The notes under the pieces: model-generated
The model's database searches: none
Told to the model about the DNA's origin: nothing
What the model saw: the letters and a program-made list of their open reading frames with translations, nothing else
Translations under genes and position numbers: made by a program
Shown here: one piece after another, positions 24,322 through 33,409 of the stretch
Layout of the letters: each line of letters begins with the position of its first letter
Position numbering within the stretch: the first letter of the stretch is position 1
Assembly (NCBI GenBank): GCA_964470375.1
Contig: CAYYCP010000004.1
Coordinates: 31,371-95,370, forward strand
Direction: 5' to 3'
From: CAYNQK01 sp964470375
GTDB lineage: Bacteria; Spirochaetota; Spirochaetia; Treponematales; JBGSOB01
DNA: 64,000 bases

Positions 24322-25340
24322 GCCTCGGCGACCCGACCGAGACTCTGCGCGCCAGTTCCATGTTCGCCGGAATGAGCGAGCTGGAACTGGCGGCCGTGGG
24401 GGCATTCCTGGAGGCCCTGAGGGTGCCCGCCGGCGAGGCTGTCTTCCGGGAGGGCGAACGCGGCAGCGCCATGTACATCGTGCGCTCCGGCCGCGTGGCG
24501 GCCTTCAGCGTCCAGCTGGACGGGAGCCTCAGGACCATCGGAAGTTACGGCCCGGGCGATTTCTTCGGGGAGATGGCGGTGATCGAGGACGCCCCGCGCA
24601 GCGCTACCTGCGTGGCCCAGTCGGACGTGGAACTCCTAGCCCTGGAGGCCATCGATTTTTTCAGAATCGTCTATGAGCATCCCATGATCGGCCTGCGCAT
24701 GGCCTCAGCCATGGTCGAGGTGATGGCCGGCTGGCTCTCCGAGAACTTCGAGCTTCTGGACCAGATGGCGCGCTGGGGCGAAACAGCCCGTAAACGAGCC
24801 ATCACGGACTCGGTAACCGGGCTCTTCAACCGGCGTTTCCTGGAGGAGGCCCTGGCGGCCAGGCTCTCACGGGGGATCGCCGGGACGCGGAGATGCGCCC
24901 TCATCATGATGGACATCGACGGCTTCCACGCCGTCAACGCCGAATTCGGCCAGGCCGCCGGGGACTCGACCCTCGGCCTGGTGGGCGCCCTGATCAGCGG
25001 AGCCTGTGATGAGCTGGGGCGCAGGGGCGCCGAGGCCGTGGCCGCCCGTCTTTCCGGAGACGAATTCGCCATGCTTGTTTCGGTGCACGCGATGGACGAT
25101 GCTTTAGCCGCGGCCGAAGGGCTGAGATCCGGGGTCCAGGCCCTGCCCCTGGAGTTCAGGGCCAGCCCGGGCAGCCCGGCTAGGGCCTTTAAAATAAGCA
25201 TGAGCCTGGGCCTGGCCATGGCCGATGCAGGCGAGAGAGAGGGCGCACGGCTCTTCGAGAGGGCCGACGCCGCCCTTTTGTCAGCCAAGCGCGGGGGCCG
25301 CAACCGGGTCGAAGTATTCAGCCGCTCAGGAGGAAGGTGA
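24318..25340 (+). CDS. Cyclic-nucleotide-binding diguanylate cyclase (SGDEF)
   Basis: 340 residues: cNMP-binding domain (about 10-125; AMYIVRSGRVAAFSVQ, YGPGDFFGEMAVIEDAPRSA with the phosphate-binding cassette), a helical linker, then a GGDEF domain (about 160-335; ITDSVTGLFNRRFLEE, MMDIDGFHAVNAEFG). The active-site motif reads RLSGDEFAM, an SGDEF variant that is catalytically competent in other proteins. No RxxD inhibitory site is seen at the usual place. It probably makes c-di-GMP in response to a cyclic nucleotide; targets may include the PilZ protein at 34831. Confidence 0.85.
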   Translation: MSLGDPTETLRASSMFAGMSELELAAVGAFLEALRVPAGEAVFREGERGSAMYIVRSGRVAAFSVQLDGSLRTIGSYGPGDFFGEMAVIEDAPRSATCVAQSDVELLALEAIDFFRIVYEHPMIGLRMASAMVEVMAGWLSENFELLDQMARWGETARKRAITDSVTGLFNRRFLEEALAARLSRGIAGTRRCALIMMDIDGFHAVNAEFGQAAGDSTLGLVGALISGACDELGRRGAEAVAARLSGDEFAMLVSVHAMDDALAAAEGLRSGVQALPLEFRASPGSPARAFKISMSLGLAMADAGEREGARLFERADAALLSAKRGGRNRVEVFSRSGGR

Positions 25341-27016
25341 TGAGGAAATCCGTGGTTATAGCCATAGCGGCGCTTATGGCCATCCTTGCAGCTAGTGTCA
25401 TGGCGGCCCAGGAAACCGAGATCCCGGTGAAATCGTCTATCGGATCGGTGGTGGTCTACTCGGATCGGGCCGTAGTGGAACGAACGGCCAAGCTCGACCT
25501 GCCGGCCGGCCGTTCAACCCTGGTCTTCGAGTCTCTGCCAGAGCGCCTCGATCCCAACAGCCTCCAGGCCCGCGGCCAGGGGGCCCTGGTTTTAGAGGAC
25601 AGCGTCTTCAGGACAAAATACCTGACGGCCATCCCGGACGAGCGCATCAAGGCCATGGAAGCCGAGCGCGACCAGCGCCAAGCAGCTGTCCAGGACGCCA
25701 TCGATCGTAGGCGCCGCTCCGAGTCAGAGAAGGCCTTTCTGGAAAAAATCGTCTCCAAAGTCACCTCGGCCGAAGAGGGGTCAACGGCCCTTGACCCCGA
25801 CAAGTGGGTGCAGATGACCAAGTTTTACCGCGAGAAGCTCGTCGTGCTTGATGCAGAGATCCGCGCCGCCGAGAAGGACGAGAAGGCCCAGCGGGCGGAG
25901 CTGGAGAGAATCCAGCGTGAGCTCTCGGCCCTCAGCGCCGGACGCCAGAAACGCCAGAATCAGGCCCTTCTGGTCGTGCGCGCGGACAGGGCCGTAACGG
26001 CCTCACTGAGCCTGTCCTACGTGGTAGCCGGGCCCTCATGGTCGCCGGTCTACGACATACGCGTGGATTCGGAGAAACGCACCCTCAGCATCGCCTATAA
26101 CGCATATATCACCCAGAACACCGGCGAGGACTGGAACGGGGTGAACTTATCCCTGTCCACCGCCCGCCCGGAGATAGGCGGCAGCCAGCCAGAGCTGGAT
26201 CCCTGGTTCATAAGGATCTATAAGCCGGCTCCGGTCCAGCAGTCCAGCCGGGCCAAGGCGGCCACGGCTCCCATGCTGGAGGCCAAGGAGGATGCGGCCC
26301 AGATGTACAACGCCTTCCCCTCCGCAGCGGCCCCGGCCCCCGAACCGGAAGCCCTGATGGACTTCGCCGGGGCCGAGGCTAAGAAGGGGGCGGTGGCGGT
26401 TGTCTTCGCCATAAAGGGCGCTACCAGCATCCAGAGCGACTCCGCCAAGCACAGGGTGACCATCTCGCAAAGCGCCTTCGGAGCGGCCTTCCGCTATTCC
26501 AGCGTGCCCAAGTTATCGCCCTACGCCTACCTCAAGGCCCAGGTGCGCAACGAGAGCGACTTTCCCTTCCTACCCGGCCCCTCCAAGGTCTTCTTGGACG
26601 GCAACTTCGTGGCCGAGGCCAAGCTGGACCTGGTGGCCCCCGGCGAAGAGTTCTGGACCTATCTGGGCGTGGACGAGAGCGTCAAGGTGGACTACAAGCT
26701 CCTGAAGAAATACAAGGACGAGCAGGGGGTCTTCGAGAAGAAGAACCGCTATGTTTATCAATACGAGACCGTGGTGACCAACAAGAAGGGCGTGGACGTG
26801 GAGCTGGTACTGTGGGACCAGCTGCCCGTCAGCACCGACCAGAAGCTGGTGGTCAAACTGATAGACCCAAAGTACCAGAAGGACAGCGACAGCCTGAAGA
26901 AAAACAGCCAGGACATGTTCGAATGGCTGCTCAGTCTCAAGCCTGGCGAATCGCGCAAGATCGGTTTCTCGTATTCAGTGGAATACCCGCAGGACTACCT
27001 CCTGGAAGGGCTCTGA
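25340..27016 (+). CDS. MuiA-family secreted protein (DUF4140/DUF4139)
   Basis: 558 residues: a signal peptide (about 1-23, ending VMAAQ), the DUF4140 N-terminal strand region (VVVYSDRAVVERTAKLDLPA), a coiled coil (about 95-200, rich in Glu/Arg/Lys), and the DUF4139 C-terminal region with SLSYVVAGPSWSPVYDIR and the closing GESRKIGFSYSVEYP. MuiA was named as a mucoidy inhibitor; the biochemical function of the family is unknown. The ATG at 25340 has AGGAGG 6 bases upstream and lies in TGATG after the cyclase stop. It converges on the chemoreceptor gene 24 bases downstream. Confidence 0.8.
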   Translation: MRKSVVIAIAALMAILAASVMAAQETEIPVKSSIGSVVVYSDRAVVERTAKLDLPAGRSTLVFESLPERLDPNSLQARGQGALVLEDSVFRTKYLTAIPDERIKAMEAERDQRQAAVQDAIDRRRRSESEKAFLEKIVSKVTSAEEGSTALDPDKWVQMTKFYREKLVVLDAEIRAAEKDEKAQRAELERIQRELSALSAGRQKRQNQALLVVRADRAVTASLSLSYVVAGPSWSPVYDIRVDSEKRTLSIAYNAYITQNTGEDWNGVNLSLSTARPEIGGSQPELDPWFIRIYKPAPVQQSSRAKAATAPMLEAKEDAAQMYNAFPSAAAPAPEPEALMDFAGAEAKKGAVAVVFAIKGATSIQSDSAKHRVTISQSAFGAAFRYSSVPKLSPYAYLKAQVRNESDFPFLPGPSKVFLDGNFVAEAKLDLVAPGEEFWTYLGVDESVKVDYKLLKKYKDEQGVFEKKNRYVYQYETVVTNKKGVDVELVLWDQLPVSTDQKLVVKLIDPKYQKDSDSLKKNSQDMFEWLLSLKPGESRKIGFSYSVEYPQDYLLEGL

Positions 27017-27040
27017 TTCCCAGGCGCGGCGATCATGTTC

Positions 27041-29263
27041 TTATGAGGCGTCCGGGGAGAGGGCGGCGTGCAGCTCGGACAGGGCCCGCTCCCCTCCGCC
27101 GGCCACGGATTCCAGGCGCTTGACCGCGCCGATGAGGCTGCGGTTGCCCTCCTCGATGGCGTCGATAAGGCCTTCCACATCCCGGGTGCGCCCGGCCATG
27201 CCGGACATGTCCTGGCGGATGGAGGCCGAGCCCTGGGCCTGGGCGAGCGAATCGCGCCTGAGCTCCTCGGTCATGTCCTTGAGCTCCTGCATGGCGCGCA
27301 CGAGACCCTCAGCCGAGGCCCGCAGGGCTTGCACCGAGCGCGAGGTGGCCTGGATGCGCTCGGAGGCGCCCGAGCCGCTGGCGGAAACGGATGCCAGGAC
27401 ATCGCTCACGCCCCGGTTGGCCTCCAGCTGGGCAGCCACCCTTTCTGCGGCCTCGTGCACCGTGGCACGGATGAGGCGGGCCCTCTCCGAGGAGGCCGCG
27501 GCCAGTTTCTTGATCTCCCCGGCGATGACAGCGAAGCCGCGCCCTACGGCCCCGGCATGGGCCGCCTCAATGGAGGCATTCATGGCCAGGAGGGAGGAGC
27601 GCTCGGCGAAGTCGTCCACCGCGTCCACCACAGGGCCAAGATCGTCCAGGGCCTCTTTGACTGAACTCATCCCACGGGCAAGGGCCCCGGCCGAGGCGGC
27701 CCCGCGCTCGGAAAGCCCATCCAACTGTCCGGCGAAGGTCATCGTGCTCTCGGCGTAGACCGATAGGGATTCGAGCTCGGCCAGGAAGCGCTCCAGGGAG
27801 TCAGAGGCTTCCTTGGCCAATGTGGCCTGGTCATCGATCCGGGTGGACATCGATGAGACTGAGCCCAACATCTTGTCGACCACGGTGTCAACGCCCCGGA
27901 CAAGCTCGAGGTAGGAGCCCAGAGATCCCCTGATCATGCGCGATCCACTTTCGAGCCCGGCCGAAACCGAGGCCGCCGAACGGATGCCCAGGGCTATCTC
28001 GCCAGAGATGGCCTCTACTTCCCGGGCGGCCCGGCGCATCCGATCCGCGTGGGCGCTTAGGTCACGCCCACGCCGCTCGAGTTCCACGGAGGAGCGCTCA
28101 AGGTCGAGGGCTTGGCGGGCAGCCCGGCTGGATAGGGAGACGAACATGGACATGTTCAGGGCGAAGAAACCGAAGCCTTGGAGCCAGGCGAATGGCTCGG
28201 AGCCGGCCAGGACGAATATCACGTCATGGCAGCCAAAGCCTACCCCCAGGATCACGCCTATGAAGATCGTCCAAGCCTCCCGGTCTCCCCGTCTTAGCTG
28301 GCGAAGCACAAGGGCCAGGAGGTAGAGCATAGCCCCGAGGATGGGCAGGAGGGAGAGGGTGAAGACCATGTCCATGCGATCGATGCGCGGGCCAGCCCAG
28401 AGGAAGAGGGCGGTCATCAGGGCTGCGTTCGCGTAGCACAGGATCTTGATCCAAGCCCGGTCCTTGAGACGGAAGTGGGACCTGAAGAAGAGGACCAGGG
28501 ACATGATCGATAGGCTCAGCAACGATTTGGCGATGGCCCGGTTCAGGGCCAGGGGAAGGAGGGGATGGAGGGTGCCCATCTCGATGAAGTAGACGCCTAT
28601 GGAGATGGATGCCAGGGCGAAGTGGAAGTTGTCCATGTCCGCGCGGCGCCCCAGCCACTGGAAGAGGAATATAGCGCCGGCCATGAGACAGAGCCAGCCT
28701 AGGCTGAAGTAAAGGCCTGAATTGAGGAAGTTCTCCACCACTATCGTGAATTCGGCCTTTTTCCGGTTGAGCAGGCTGAAGGGCGGGATGGCTTGGGAGG
28801 GTGTGTCCGAATAGGCTCTTATGGCCAGGATGCGCCCTTCCGGGCTGGAGCCGGGGGCGGAAGGGAGGAGGAGCACAGAGGAGAGGTTATTCTGGATACG
28901 GAAAGAGGGGGGGAAGGAGCCCAGACGGGCGATGAGATCCCCGTCGAGGTAGACTTCCATGGCCGAGTAGAACCGTCCCAGGCCGAGGTAGGACTCGCCC
29001 TCCCAGGCGGCGGCGGGCAGACGCGTCCTGAGCCAGTACCAGCCTCCGCCTGCGGCGGTGTCCGCGATGCGGCCGGGCGGCTCGATCCAGCCGGACTCGT
29101 CCAGGCCGGGATCAGCCCATGCCGGATCGTCGCCGGGGCGATAGAGGAGGGGGGCCTCGAAGGGCTTGGCCGCAGTCGTGGCCATGGGCGCGCTGATGGC
29201 TGAAGGGGCCAAAATCAGGAAAACGATGATGCCGAACAGGGGCGTGCGCCGAGAGGGTGTCAT
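27041..29263 (-). CDS. Methyl-accepting chemotaxis protein with 7TMR-DISM sensor
   Basis: 740 residues. After a signal peptide come a galactose-binding-like periplasmic domain (7TMR-DISM extracellular type 2, about 35-185) and seven membrane helices (about 195-400). A long coiled coil follows, carrying the MCP signalling tip SLLAMNASIEAAHAGAVGRG and FAVIAGEIKKLA (about 570-605). No HAMP domain and no C-terminal CheR pentapeptide are present. The start at 29263 (MTPSRR) lies 6 bases after a -10 box and has no Shine-Dalgarno sequence; longer in-frame starts would lie within the promoter. It probably feeds CheA; the ligand is unknown, possibly a carbohydrate or envelope signal. Confidence 0.85.
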   Translation of the reverse strand: MTPSRRTPLFGIIVFLILAPSAISAPMATTAAKPFEAPLLYRPGDDPAWADPGLDESGWIEPPGRIADTAAGGGWYWLRTRLPAAAWEGESYLGLGRFYSAMEVYLDGDLIARLGSFPPSFRIQNNLSSVLLLPSAPGSSPEGRILAIRAYSDTPSQAIPPFSLLNRKKAEFTIVVENFLNSGLYFSLGWLCLMAGAIFLFQWLGRRADMDNFHFALASISIGVYFIEMGTLHPLLPLALNRAIAKSLLSLSIMSLVLFFRSHFRLKDRAWIKILCYANAALMTALFLWAGPRIDRMDMVFTLSLLPILGAMLYLLALVLRQLRRGDREAWTIFIGVILGVGFGCHDVIFVLAGSEPFAWLQGFGFFALNMSMFVSLSSRAARQALDLERSSVELERRGRDLSAHADRMRRAAREVEAISGEIALGIRSAASVSAGLESGSRMIRGSLGSYLELVRGVDTVVDKMLGSVSSMSTRIDDQATLAKEASDSLERFLAELESLSVYAESTMTFAGQLDGLSERGAASAGALARGMSSVKEALDDLGPVVDAVDDFAERSSLLAMNASIEAAHAGAVGRGFAVIAGEIKKLAAASSERARLIRATVHEAAERVAAQLEANRGVSDVLASVSASGSGASERIQATSRSVQALRASAEGLVRAMQELKDMTEELRRDSLAQAQGSASIRQDMSGMAGRTRDVEGLIDAIEEGNRSLIGAVKRLESVAGGGERALSELHAALSPDAS

Positions 29264-29269
29264 GGAAGT

Positions 29270-29298
29270 AGCATAGGCCATCGGCTGCGTGCGCGCAA
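29270..29298 (-). promoter_or_regulatory. Leaderless-type promoter of the chemoreceptor gene
   Basis: Minus strand TTGCGC (29293-29298), 17 bases, TATGCT (29270-29275), 6 bases, ATG. Its -35 box is 6 bases from the -35 box of the divergent uvrB promoter. Confidence 0.55.
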
Positions 29299-29304
29299 AC
29301 CGGT

Positions 29305-29334
29305 TTGACAGTCGGCCGCCATCGGGGCTATCCT
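29305..29334 (+). promoter_or_regulatory. Leaderless-type promoter of uvrB
   Basis: Perfect TTGACA (29305-29310), 18 bases, TATCCT (29329-29334), then 8 bases to the uvrB ATG. No LexA-type palindrome was recognised. Confidence 0.6.
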
Positions 29335-29342
29335 CGGCGTTC

Positions 29343-31331
29343 ATGAAAGCCTTCAAAGTCGTGGCACCCTTCGGTCCGGCGGGCGATCAAGCCCAAGCTA
29401 TAGAACGCCTGTCCGATGGCGTCAGACGAGGCGATCGCTGCCAGACGCTGAAAGGCGTGACCGGCTCAGGCAAGACCTTCACTATGGCCAAGATCATCGA
29501 GGCCGTGCAGATGCCGGCCCTGGTCATATCTCATAACAAGACCCTGTCGGCCCAGCTCTACCGCGAGTTCAGGGATTTCTTCCCTGACAACGCCGTCGAG
29601 TACTTCGTCTCCTACTACGACTATTACCAACCTGAGGCCTATGTGCCCTCGCGCGACCTGTACATAGAGAAGGACGCCTCCATCAACGCCGAGATCGAGC
29701 GCATGCGGCTTTCGGCCACGCGCTCTCTGATGGAGAGGCGGGATGTCATCATCATCGCCACCGTCTCATGCATCTACGGTCTGGCAACCCCCGAGGTCTA
29801 CAGGGACATGAAGCTGGAGCTCAGGCTGGGCGAGACGATTGACCTTGACCAAGTCAAGCGCCGCCTGGTGGAGCTGCAGTACGAGCGCAACGACGCGGTC
29901 ATGGAGCGCGGGCGTTTCCGTGTGCGTGGGGATGTCCTGGAGGTATGCCCATCCTACGTCAACGAATCCTACCGGATCGAGTTCGACTTTGACCAGGTCA
30001 AGCGTATCCGGCGCCAGGACGTCCTGACCGGCAAGGTGCTCGAGGAGCTGGACGCGGCAGTGATCTACGCCGCCAAGCAATTCGTCATGCCGGAGTCCAT
30101 GGTTCAGGCCGCCCTGAGCAAGATCCGCGCCGAGCTGGACGAGCGCTACGCCGAGCTGCAGCGTGACGGACGCATCCTGGAGGCCGAGCGCATCAAGACC
30201 CGCACCGAGTACGATCTGGAGATGCTCTCTGAGATGGGCTACTGTCCGGGTATAGAGAACTACTCCGGCCCCCTATCCGGGAGAGCGAGCGGCGAACGGC
30301 CATCCGTCCTCATCGACTATTTCCCCAAGCCCTTCCTTACTTTTATAGACGAGAGCCATGTGACCCTGCCCCAGATCGGGGCCATGTACGCCGGGGATCG
30401 GGCCCGCAAATCCACCCTCGTCAACTTCGGCTTCCGCCTGCCCTCGGCCATGGACAACCGGCCCTTGCGCTTCGACGAGTTCGAGGCCCTGGTTGAGCGC
30501 ATGGTATGCGTATCGGCAACTCCGGCCCAGACCGAGATAGGCCGCTCGACACAGGTGGTCGAGCAAGTCATACGCCCGACCGGCCTGGTCGATCCGGAGA
30601 TCGAGGTCCGCTCGGCCGAGGGCCAGATGGAGGACATCTACGCCGAGATCCGCGCCCGCTGCGCAAAGGGGGAGCGCAGCCTGGTGCTGACCCTGACCAA
30701 GAAAATGGCCGAGGACCTATCGGAATACTTATCCGGCCTGGGACTCAGGGTACGCTACATCCACTCGGAGGTCGAGACCATCGAGCGCGTGGAGCTCCTC
30801 AAGCAACTGCGCTCAGGGGATTACGATGTGCTGGTGGGCATCAATCTCCTGCGCGAGGGCATCGACCTGCCGGAGGTGTCCTTCATCGCCATCCTGGACG
30901 CAGACAAGGTGGGTTTTCTGCGCTCGGCCACCAGCCTGATCCAGATCATCGGGCGGGCAGCCCGCAACGCCGCAGGCAAGGTGGTCATGTACGCCGACCG
31001 CATTTCGGACGCCATGCGCTCGGCCATCGAGGAGACCAATCGCAGGCGCGAGCGTCAGCTGGCCTACAACGCCGAGCACGGCATCACTCCGGCCACCGTG
31101 AAGAAGGCCATCAGCGACATCCTGGAGCGCCACCACGAGGAGGAGCGGGCCGTGATAGGGGATTCCGTGGAGTTGCTCAAAAAATCCTACAACGTCCTCA
31201 TCCCCAAGGAGCGCGACAAGCTCATCCGCTCATTGGAGCGTGAGATGCTGGAACATGCCAAGAACCTGGAATTCGAGGAGGCCGCCCTTATCCGCGACGA
31301 AATTGAAAAGATCAAGGGCGCCGTCGGCTGA
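29343..31331 (+). CDS. uvrB: Excinuclease ABC subunit B
   Basis: Damage-verifying helicase of nucleotide-excision repair. 662 residues, the normal length. Walker A GVTGSGKTF; the beta-hairpin region YYDYYQPEAYVPSRDLYIEK that inserts into DNA; the DESHV box with TLPQIGAMYAGDRARK; motif VI region LIQIIGRAARNAAGKV; and a C-terminal UVR domain (MLEHAKNLEFEEAALIRDEI) that contacts UvrA/UvrC. The ATG at 29343 is 8 bases after the -10 box with no ribosome-binding site; the family N-terminus (KVVAPFGPAGDQAQAIERL) begins directly after it. Confidence 0.97.
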   Translation: MKAFKVVAPFGPAGDQAQAIERLSDGVRRGDRCQTLKGVTGSGKTFTMAKIIEAVQMPALVISHNKTLSAQLYREFRDFFPDNAVEYFVSYYDYYQPEAYVPSRDLYIEKDASINAEIERMRLSATRSLMERRDVIIIATVSCIYGLATPEVYRDMKLELRLGETIDLDQVKRRLVELQYERNDAVMERGRFRVRGDVLEVCPSYVNESYRIEFDFDQVKRIRRQDVLTGKVLEELDAAVIYAAKQFVMPESMVQAALSKIRAELDERYAELQRDGRILEAERIKTRTEYDLEMLSEMGYCPGIENYSGPLSGRASGERPSVLIDYFPKPFLTFIDESHVTLPQIGAMYAGDRARKSTLVNFGFRLPSAMDNRPLRFDEFEALVERMVCVSATPAQTEIGRSTQVVEQVIRPTGLVDPEIEVRSAEGQMEDIYAEIRARCAKGERSLVLTLTKKMAEDLSEYLSGLGLRVRYIHSEVETIERVELLKQLRSGDYDVLVGINLLREGIDLPEVSFIAILDADKVGFLRSATSLIQIIGRAARNAAGKVVMYADRISDAMRSAIEETNRRRERQLAYNAEHGITPATVKKAISDILERHHEEERAVIGDSVELLKKSYNVLIPKERDKLIRSLEREMLEHAKNLEFEEAALIRDEIEKIKGAVG

Positions 31332-31356
31332 GACCGATCGAGTCGCAAGGGCGGAT

Positions 31357-32495
31357 TCAGGGACCTTCAATGCGCATGCGTTCGTCTGGATTGGCATCAA
31401 GGTAGGCCCTGAAAACGGCCAGGGCCTCGCGCGGCCCCTCGCTCCGCTGGATGGCCGCGCGGGGATGGTGGGCGAAATGCAAGTTGTCGCAGAAGTAGAA
31501 GAAGAACCTACGAGCCCGGCTCTTCCAGAATTCCCGTGGTTGATGGGCCTCCAGGAGGCAGACGAATCGCTCGGCAGTCTCCAGGAGGTCGATCTCCATG
31601 GATGCCGAGGGATCGCGCCTGCGCGCCTCGATAAGGGCGAATATCCATGGCCGGCGCGCGGCTTCCTTGCCGATCATCAGGCGGGCGCAGCCAGTTTCGC
31701 CGGCCCGACGGTCGGCGTCCCGCTCAGACCTGATATCGCCGTTACCCGTCACNNNNNNNNNNNNNNNNNNNNNNNNNNNNNNNNNNNNNNNNNNNNNNNN
31801 NNNNNNNNNNNNNNNNNNNNNNNNNNNNNNNNNNNNNNNNNNNNNNNNNNNNCGCCGGCCCGACGGTCGGCGTCCCGCTCAGACCTGATATCGCCGTTAC
31901 CCGTCACCGGGATGCCCAGCTCGCGCGCCAAGAGGCCTACTAAGTCCCAGCGCGGGGTCCGGCCGTAACCCTCGCTGGGAAGGCGGGGATGGAGACAGAG
32001 CCCGTCCAGACCGGCGCTCTCGAGGCCGCGGCAGAAGGACAGCAGGGCCGCAGGATCGCCTTCCCAACCTGCCCGGAGCTTGGCCGTGAGGGCGAGACCG
32101 GGCAGGATATTCCGCACGCGGGCGGCGGCTAGGATAGCCTCGTCCATTTTCTTGAGCCATGCCGCGCCGCCGCCCTGCCTGAGTATCTCCGGCGCAGAGC
32201 AGCCGAAGTTCAGGTCCACCCCCCCGAGGCGGAGCGAGCCGGAGGCCATGCGGGCCGCCAAGGCCGAGGCCCCACGCGCGAATTCGTCGACTGAGCCGGC
32301 GACAAGCTGGACGATTGTCCTCTCCGGAACGGGTTGGGTATCGACATAATAGTTCTCGAAGCGGCCTCCGCCGGCCAGGGCCGAGCAGCTCGCCATCTCG
32401 GCGTAGAGGCGCGAGACTCCCCCGAAGGATAGGATGAGCTCCCTGAGGGCGCGGTGGCTGAGGGTGGCCATAGGAGCCAGGTCGAGAGGGACCAC
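31357..32495 (-). CDS. tRNA-dihydrouridine synthase (Dus family), interrupted by an assembly gap
   Basis: FMN enzyme that reduces uridine in the tRNA D-loop. The N-terminal part has LAPMATLSHRALREL, LNFGCSAPEI (catalytic Cys), LTAKLRAGW, LHPRLPSEGYGR and PVTGNGDIRS; the C-terminal part has ARLMIGKEAARRPWIF and a helical domain. The 100 Ns at 31753-31852 are flanked by a 55-base repeat; removing one copy and the Ns joins the halves in frame to give about 327 residues, the usual Dus length. The gene is therefore intact. GTG start at 32495, 5 bases after the arginase stop; the VPLDLAPM motif requires this start. DusB-type is likeliest. Confidence 0.85.
31753..31852. other. Scaffold gap (100 N) with duplicated 55-base flanks
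   Basis: The 55 bases at 31698-31752 are repeated exactly at 31853-31907 on the other side of 100 Ns. This is the mark of two contigs with a k-mer-length overlap joined by a scaffolder without merging. Confidence 0.9.
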
Positions 32496-32500
32496 CTTGT

Positions 32501-33409
32501 TCAGTAGGTGCGCTCCCCAAGGAGGCGGCAGAGGATCTCCACTGCCAGGCGGGCGGTCTGGTTGCGTACGTCCAGGATGGGATTTACTTCCACCAACTCG
32601 GCCGAGCGCAGCAAGCCCGTCTTAGCAACAGACTCCATAAGGAAGCCCACCTCGCGATAGGACAGGCCGCCGCGCACCGGGGTGCCGACTCCGGGAGCGA
32701 AGCGGGGGTCTATGGAATCCACGTCGAAGCTGACGTGCAGGGCCTCCACGCGGTCCTTGAGGTACTCGATGGCGAAATTGACCGTCTCAGCCATGCCTAG
32801 GCGGTCGATGTCGCTGATGGTGAAGACCTGGACGCCGGCGGAGCGCATGTTGAGCTTCTCGCCCGGATCCAGGTCGCGCACGCCCATCAGCAAGACATTG
32901 GCCGGATCCACCTTGCGGAAGTCCCCGTGCAACCCGGTCAGGGCGGGATGGCCCAGCCCGGCCGAGGCGGCCAGGCTCATGCCGTGGATGTTGCCCGAGG
33001 GGGTGGTCTCGTTGGTGTTGAAGTCCCCGTGGGCGTCAATCCACAGCACGCCCCAGGTGGTGCCGCGTTCCCGGTAAAAGGCCCCCAGGCCGGCTAAGGT
33101 GCCCACGGCTATGGAATGATCCCCGCCCACCACCAGGGGAAAGACGCCGGCCTGCATGGTCTCCTCCACGCGCCGGGCCAGGTGGGCGCAGGCCTCGGTG
33201 ATGGGCGCCAGGAATTTCAGCTTGGGGTCGCCCTCCTGCTCGAATTCCTGGATGGGCACGGGCAGGCGCGGCATGGACTCCTCGGGTTGGTGTCCCAGGG
33301 CCTGCAGGGATTCCTTGAGGCCGGCCAAGCGCACGGCCGATGGGCCCATGTCCACCCCGCGCCGGTTGGCCCCGAAATCCAAAGGCACCTCGATGATGCT
33401 GATCTTCAC
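32501..33409 (-). CDS. rocF: Arginase (ureohydrolase family)
   Basis: Mn-dependent hydrolase of arginine to ornithine and urea. 302 residues, typical length. Metal-ligand motifs: GGDHSIAVGT, WIDAHGDFNT with the following SGNIHGM, SFDVDSIDP, and the arginase-type closing ELVEVNPILD. The NIHGM segment after the DAHGD motif is characteristic of arginases as opposed to agmatinases. It overlaps argA by 4 bases (ATGA) and precedes dus. Encoding arginase next to N-acetylglutamate synthase would link arginine synthesis and breakdown; regulation is not visible. Confidence 0.92.
   Translation of the reverse strand: MKISIIEVPLDFGANRRGVDMGPSAVRLAGLKESLQALGHQPEESMPRLPVPIQEFEQEGDPKLKFLAPITEACAHLARRVEETMQAGVFPLVVGGDHSIAVGTLAGLGAFYRERGTTWGVLWIDAHGDFNTNETTPSGNIHGMSLAASAGLGHPALTGLHGDFRKVDPANVLLMGVRDLDPGEKLNMRSAGVQVFTISDIDRLGMAETVNFAIEYLKDRVEALHVSFDVDSIDPRFAPGVGTPVRGGLSYREVGFLMESVAKTGLLRSAELVEVNPILDVRNQTARLAVEILCRLLGERTY

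Noticed and set aside
31698..31907. Direct repeats of 55 bases as insertion-element or recombination sites (also 53566-53775 and 57450-57659)
   Set aside because: Identical length at all three gaps and in-frame restoration of genes point to an assembly overlap.
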